A program made the position numbers and the translations under genes. This document shows, piece by piece, positions 58,354 to 64,000 of a stretch of DNA of 64,000 nucleotides (position 1 is the first letter of the stretch; every line of letters begins with the position of its first letter). The notes beneath the pieces were generated by a model. That model had not been told where the DNA came from and made no database searches. It saw only the letters and a program-made list of their open reading frames with translations. Origin of the DNA: Ciborinia camelliae (lineage: Eukaryota; Ascomycota; Leotiomycetes; Helotiales; Sclerotiniaceae); NCBI GenBank assembly GCA_025890175.1, contig JANPYM010000005.1:903085-967084 (forward strand), written 5' to 3'.

Positions 58354-61230
58354 ATGGAAAGACCTGGAAGACGACAAGAAAGGGACGTCAACGAATTGTT
58401 GGCAAATGGATTCTTTAGAACTTCGAGAGCAAGAAGTCCTTTGCCGTATGTTTCTCCCCAATAATTCCCTTCGGAACTTTCATGGCCCTCTAAATTATTA
58501 TCTAGCTATAGAAGAAGTCCGAGTCCTCCCCCGCCCAAAAACTATGAATCTACCTTTCTGAATACCTCCGATCATGAAGTTGGACGAGCGAGAAGCAGAA
58601 GTCGGATTCGATATAGAGGGCCACCTCCACCGAGACCTATCGTGGAGGACGAGGCCGTTTCCCTAGCACGAGAATCCTCGCCATCATCCGATTCTTCATC
58701 CGATCCTCCTCATCGTGGGGCTATCGACCAATACCCTATCATACTTGAGTCTGATGTCAGCGAGGGCGAGGCTGAAAGATTACATGCTGCGCCAAGACCA
58801 CAAGAGTCGGAGGACTTTGATGATAATTCTGAACGACGTTTTGTCCTTGTGCCAGGAACCGATACAGGCTCGACCAATAAACCTACCAATCAATATCCGA
58901 GTGAAAATAGACAATCAAGAGGTAGACCAGAACAAGGCAAATCCGCGACGAATCGAGACGAGGCTGGGAGAAGCAAAATCAACAACGAGCCTGTGTTACA
59001 GCCTCCGCCATTGGAGAGAAAGAAAAGTAGACAAGATTTGCCAAATATACAGACAACAGTCCCTCGAGAGATTCCATCTCAATATCGAAGGAGTGCATCT
59101 GCATACGGTTCCAGAGATCATGAAGAAATCCCAAAAGCTCATGCTGCACCCCATACTTCGACTGGCGAATACTTTCTCTCTCCAGATGCAGTACATACAC
59201 CTCGTGGTCAATACAAAGAGTCATTCGGGTCTGCTGCACAGCCTGCTCCTCGAAACTATCCATCACAAGAAAGCTCGAGAAGACGTGGCAATTCCATAAA
59301 CGACAAGAGAAATAGCGAAAGCAATTTCCTTGATAACATATCACGGCCGGGAATACCCCTCGCGCAAAACAGAAATAGGGAATTTCCCTCGAGATCAAGG
59401 CAAAATTCGAACGACAAAACGGGACAGCCACAGCTCACGCCGGAAGATCTAAAAAGATTCGAGAGACTCCGATCAAGTGAACCCGAGCGAGGATCCGGAT
59501 CAGAACGTGCACGCTCTCCCAGAAGAACGGCCATTTCCAATTGGGATTATAATAGCGGCAGTGAAGATGATCTTGCAGACAGTGGATCTGAACGATATTT
59601 TGGCCGTAGGCGGTATGAACACCGCAGGACTAAAGAATTGCGGCCAGAAGATGACTATGAGCGCCTGGTAGACTCCCCGAGGTCTAGCAGATCATCCAAT
59701 CACTCAAAATTCTCATCGCCGCTTCCTTCTCCAATAGCCTCCCCCTACCAGCTACCTAGAACAGAGCCATTTGAAAGAGCGGAGACGTTTCCTCAAGGCC
59801 GAAGACCTAGTTCGAGGCCTGTCTCACCTATGTATGGCCCACAAGAAATATCTCGCGCGGATAGATTCAATCCCTTGAGTCCAGGTTTAGGCCCAAGACC
59901 ATCATCTCGTCAGTCAAATGCACCAGGGCCAGTATCAATGCCACAGATGCAACAGATTCCAGCCCCTTACCCTCATCACATACTTCCATTACCATTTCCA
60001 GCAAGGATCGATCTACAATATCCAGGGGAGACTCGATGCACACCTACTGTACCTCAATATGATTATGATCGGTCACCCAGCAAAAGTCCAGCTCCCAACG
60101 ACAGGTCCTACTGGCAACCTCCCCCATTTCAACCTCGTCAATTCCAGTCAGATAACATGGAGAAACCCGTCGGTAGCTATCGTCGTTATTCGGAAGATGT
60201 AGGAAGGGGCGACGTCGTGCCACTTCCATCGTGTCCGAGAATGAAGCCCACCACTGGTCATCGGGATTGGTTGACATTACCTCAATGTCCCAACTTTGAT
60301 ATTTGCCCGACTTGTTTCAATTCGATCATAGCCCCAACAACATTTCAAAGCCACTTCATATCTGCTGCTCGTAGACCAGAGATTCCAATTTTATGTGACT
60401 TCGGCAGCTCGCCCTGGTATCGGATAGCATGGCTTATAATAATCAAAGAGCGAAAGAAGGATCTCGGTCTCTTCTACGGTATCGCGAACGTGAGCGCAAT
60501 TGAAAACCCGTGTGATGGAAATCGCGAAGTATTCAAAAGATCTTGGAACTCAATCATCGATCCCAAAACAGGTTCACCGATCAACAACTTTGATGCTTGT
60601 CATTCATGTGTCAAATCGATCGAGATCCTCCTTCCTCCTATTCGCGGTGTATTTGTTGAGTTAGAATATTCCGGCTCCATCCCCCGAATTTGCGATCTCC
60701 GCCACGATAGCAAACGCTTTATTCAATACTTCGATGCCCTAGAAACAACCGCCGACGATGCTGCGTACCACAACTCCTCTCCCGACACTCGCACTCTCGC
60801 CAAGCTCGCCCGCAAGTTCTCCATTCTACGAGAATGTCAACAATCCACCGATCTATCTGATTCCCGCTGGTACTTCATCACCCAACTCCCAGAATTCACC
60901 GTCTGTGAAGAATGTTTCGATGACGTCATATTCCCCGAACTGCAAGATGGGAAAGCCATGGCGGCCATGTTTAGCAAAACACCACAGAGAATGCATAAAG
61001 CGAGCTGTCAATTGTATTCCGAAAGAATGAGGGCGGTTTTCCAGAAAGCTTGTAATTCAGATGATTACATGCTCCTGGCTACCAAATCGAGGGAGAGGAA
61101 GAATGCCGAGCTGGCATGGAAGGTTAACGTGGCGGCAACCAAGCGGCAGAGTAGGGAGAGTATGGTTCCGAATCCATTGATTGGAAGGGATATTCAGAGA
61201 CTGGATGATGAGTGGAGGAAATGGGAGTGA
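58354..61230 (+). CDS. Ser/Arg-rich protein with CxxC modules, 938 aa
   Basis: Exon 1 is 58354-58445 (MERPGRRQERDVNELLANGF) and exon 2 is 58506-61230, over a 60-bp intron with correct phase. The first 600 residues are disordered and Ser/Arg/Pro-rich (SPSPPPPKNYESTF, ARSRSRIRYRGPPPPRPIVE) with acidic and SR-type patches. The last 330 residues are structured and carry repeated CxxC units in a common frame, LP-x-[FC]-x-x-C-x-x-C-[FY]: WLTLPQCPNFDICPTCFNSI, DACHSCVKSIEILLPPIR and FITQLPEFTVCEECFDDVIF. This C-terminal region is of a kind seen in many ascomycete proteins of unknown function. The cysteine pairs probably bind zinc (inference). No signal peptide or membrane helix. Confidence 0.8.
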
Positions 61231-61819
61231 GGGTGATGGATTGATAGATACCTAGAATTGGGAAATTGCATTCAGTGCGCGTTGGCGAACTTGCGGGTGT
61301 TTGGATTCGGTATACCCACTTGCGATATTCAAAGTTAGAAGCGATAGCTCTTGGGGACCTGGGAGACGTTCAAGAGTACATTTGGAAACTGGGGATTGGA
61401 GTTTGGATGGGGTTAAACATGGTTAAAAGATGAAAGTAGAAAATTGGATGAGATATGAGACATGACGAAATGATATCGGATCAGATGGTATGGATCGATG
61501 AACGGACGATCGAACGGACGAACCAATGGATGAATGGATACCTACTTCTGTATTCTTGAGAAAAGATTTTTTAAAGCAATATGATACCATGATTTTCTAG
61601 TTGCATAGTGATGCATTCACAGGGGACACAAAGGTGCTTACTGAGCCACAAGATGGTGAGATGAAGACGTGAGTTCTGAATGATATGCATTATCTAAGAA
61701 CTTCTGGTAATACCTAGTGGATTACTACTTCAACAACTGATTTGATACTGTCCCATAAAAATCTCCCATGATTGAAGGAGAAATGAAAGAATGAAAAAAT
61801 CCCTAGTAATCTACCCATA
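61231..61819. other. Intergenic between convergent genes
   Basis: No gene seen. Contains an imperfect GAACGGACGATC/GGAYGAAY tandem run at about 61498-61540. Confidence 0.6.
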
Positions 61820-62769
61820 TTAGGTCACAAGCTCGATTGCAGAATCTACATCTGATTCTGTTCATGAAATTAGTATCAGAATGCACTGATACAGTTCAGA
61901 TAATACACATACCTTCGGGATTGATTTCCCTAACAATACTCTCGAACTTGTTCTTCTTGGTAGGACTGGTTGACCAAGCAGCCGAACCCGAGACAACTCT
62001 CTTTTTGCTTTTCTGTGGGGTCATGCCCTCTAGGGACTCCCTTTCTCGCAGTGCTGTGTTCACGGCGCTTGCGGCTGTTTGATATTGTTTTTCAAGAGCA
62101 GGTTCATGATTCCAGTCCTGCTGTTTACTTTCGACATTGAACCATGACTTTCCAGCAATATGGGTAGGATCATCCATATCGAACATTCTCTTAACGCCCG
62201 CCCACGCCGCAACATTGATAGCATCAGTAGAAGCAACTCCATCTCTGCTTTTGAGGAGTTGATGGTATTCGTCGAGGAAGGTACAGAGAGTAGCTCTTTC
62301 CGAATCGGAAATACAGGTCGAAGAACATATTTTCGAGAGAATCTTCTCGATTTTCCAGGCGTTGTCGCCGAAGTAGACCAATGGAATGGAGTCTTTAAAG
62401 GCGCCTTGTTTGAAGTTGCGCTTATGGATGCTGTGGAGAACGAACCAGCGGTAGAATTGGGCGAAGGGGGGTTCGGGGTGCTTTTGGAAGCCGAGGAAGC
62501 TTAACTTCTGTTGAGGAGTCAGCAAATGAGATGTTTCAAGGCTCAAACTCAATTGAACATTGAAAAAGTGATATGTTTCATTAAGGCGATGAGACTCTTT
62601 AATGTTCGAACTTGTATTTGAAACTGAAAGTGTTGAATTGATGATGTGTTGAGGAGATGAGGGATCTGGTTGGAATAGGAAAAGAACACCAAGGGCTTAC
62701 AAGTCTTGTTGTCTCTGGATCTCCCGGAGGTGGAGTCGTTTCTCTGACCAATTTTGGATCTGTTGGCAT
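61820..62769 (-). CDS. Conserved-looking protein of unknown function, 233 aa
   Basis: Three exons: 62701-62769 (MPTDPKLVRETTPPPGDPET), 61913-62507 and 61820-61857. The last intron (55 bp, GTATGT donor, CTAAT branch, CAG) replaces a stop after GMCII and gives an ESDVDSAIELVT end. The body reads KLSFLGFQKHPEPPFAQFYR, DSIPLVYFGDNAWKIEKILS, NVAAWAGVKRMFDMDDPTHI, then a basic tail (MTPQKSKKRVVSG) that could direct it to the nucleus. The first intron is long (193 bp), and its right-hand part is open in the exon-2 frame (LNETYHFFNVQLSLSLETSH), so an alternative 5' structure is possible. No family recognised. Confidence 0.65.
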
Positions 62770-64000
62770 TGCTGTGTTGGAGATTAGCCAAGTCTGTAGG
62801 CTGATTGAGACAATGATGGGACTTTGGCGTAAAAAGCTTACAACACATATCTGATTGAGGTACCCAATGCATTTAGTACTGTTTAAGGTGAAAGATGTTG
62901 GACTTAAACTGATAATCAGGAAAGAAGAAGCAAATGTGGCAATGGTTGAAAGCAAAGTGTTGTAATCTGTGGATAAGAGAATTGAATTCTTGTGTTGTAA
63001 TGGTTAAGAAAACAAAGGAAAGAAAGTATTTAATGATCATGGCCATGGCCTTGGTCTTAGTTACTACCGCTACTGGTGGTTCTTTCCTTTTACTTTGATC
63101 TCAAGCAGGAAAGAAGAGCGTGTCAAGGGAAAGAACGACCACTCACTCTAAGGGAATCTTCGGCAACTGTGAGCAAAACTCCAATTTATGGTCACAAATC
63201 GGTTTGGGAGTCCATGAATTATTTTGAAGAACTTCACAGTGCGAGATTCATCCAATTATCACGATAATAACTAGATGACGACCTATCTCATTTCATCACA
63301 TCTTAGCATCATGTTCACTTCACCATGAATTATGATATCTCCAAGTATAATAGTCAACACCACCCAGAAGGATAAAATAGACATTGAAAAGCATAACCTT
63401 ATCAATTAGAATGGATTTGATCAAGCAAAGGTCCTAACTGAAGTAACTATCTATCCCGCTTCCAACTAAAAGGATGGAGAAATGACAAGATGGCCAGCAA
63501 CAAGAAGTAAATATCAATTCAGGAACCAATAAATAGAATGCTTGAGCTGCCCAGTCAATGGTACCAGAATTTCCACATTGCCTCCTACTTGAACAGATCA
63601 CCGGTAATTCCAACATCCCAATATTCAGTGATGGCGATATATGCTTCATTCACTGAACGCAATAGCCATGGCTGTTGAACGCTCAACTATTCTTCATTTC
63701 AAATTTAGATTTGAGAGATATACGAAATGTACCATTGCCGTCAAGTGAAATGGGCATGGAGGCTGATAAAGGAGAGGCAACCTGAAGCAACTGCAATATG
63801 TATTGATTGACAATCTGATATTCGAGCGAGACAACTGTCGCTGCAAAATTAATCATCACGAGTGCTCTAATCATGACAATGAGCCGGATAATTCTACTCT
63901 TAACTAAAAGAGGGGGAAGTGAAATGACTAAATGCGCCGCTCAAACCAAGGGCCAATAAAAGAACCACCCAAATCTACACAGTCTACCAAACGTCTAATT
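62770..64000. other. Intergenic to the right edge
   Basis: No supportable gene; only short frames of mixed composition. Confidence 0.55.

Overview
This is nuclear DNA from a filamentous ascomycete. The genes carry short introns (about 45-75 bp) with GTRNGT donors and CTAAC/CTGAC branch sites, the intergenic DNA is AT-rich and full of simple repeats (many TACC/GGTA runs), and the gene content is fungal: Zn2Cys6 regulators, an FSH1-type hydrolase, DUF4211, PGA2, CENP-S/MHF1. The style best fits Leotiomycetes, probably a Sclerotiniaceae (Botrytis/Sclerotinia/Monilinia-like); that placement is inference from style, not a database match. There are no operons, no CRISPR, no recognisable tRNA or rRNA and no intact transposon.

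Layout. 1-7.1 kb: two minus-strand genes, a HAM1-like protein cut by the left edge and a DUF4211 nuclear-type protein. 9.7-13.5 kb: three plus-strand small genes that appear to be diverged tandem paralogs of an unnamed family (shared VT-[DK]-x-x-x-CG, TY-x-L..C..C..C, and [FY]-[DNE]-W signatures). 14.6-17.0 kb: a Zn2Cys6 regulator whose zinc cluster is split over four exons, two of them microexons. 20.0-25.4 kb: a His/Gly/Asn-rich repetitive hydrophilin-like protein and a membrane-anchored conserved fungal protein. 26.8-30.8 kb: an FSH1-family hydrolase and a cysteine-rich single-pass membrane protein. 31-35 kb is gene-poor, with one or two uncertain orphan genes. 35.1-40.7 kb: a small orphan membrane protein, an F-box gene with a one-base frameshift, and a multi-pass membrane protein. 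42.2-44.9 kb: a CTF1/Far-type Zn2Cys6 regulator (cutinase/fatty-acid regulator class). 48.1-51.3 kb: an NADP alcohol dehydrogenase (ADH6/CAD type) with a long GC-AG repeat-filled intron, and a CCCH zinc-finger protein. 53.1-57.3 kb: a protein of unknown function with internal repeats, an F-box protein, CENP-S/MHF1 and PGA2 (the last two divergent on a shared promoter). 58.3-62.8 kb: a large Ser/Arg-rich protein with CxxC modules and a small conserved-looking protein.

Most genes are independent housekeeping or regulatory units. The only cluster that looks like a related set is the tandem family at 9.7-13.5 kb, which is the main candidate for something undescribed. All gene models were spliced by eye with frame-consistency checks; transcript data were not available.
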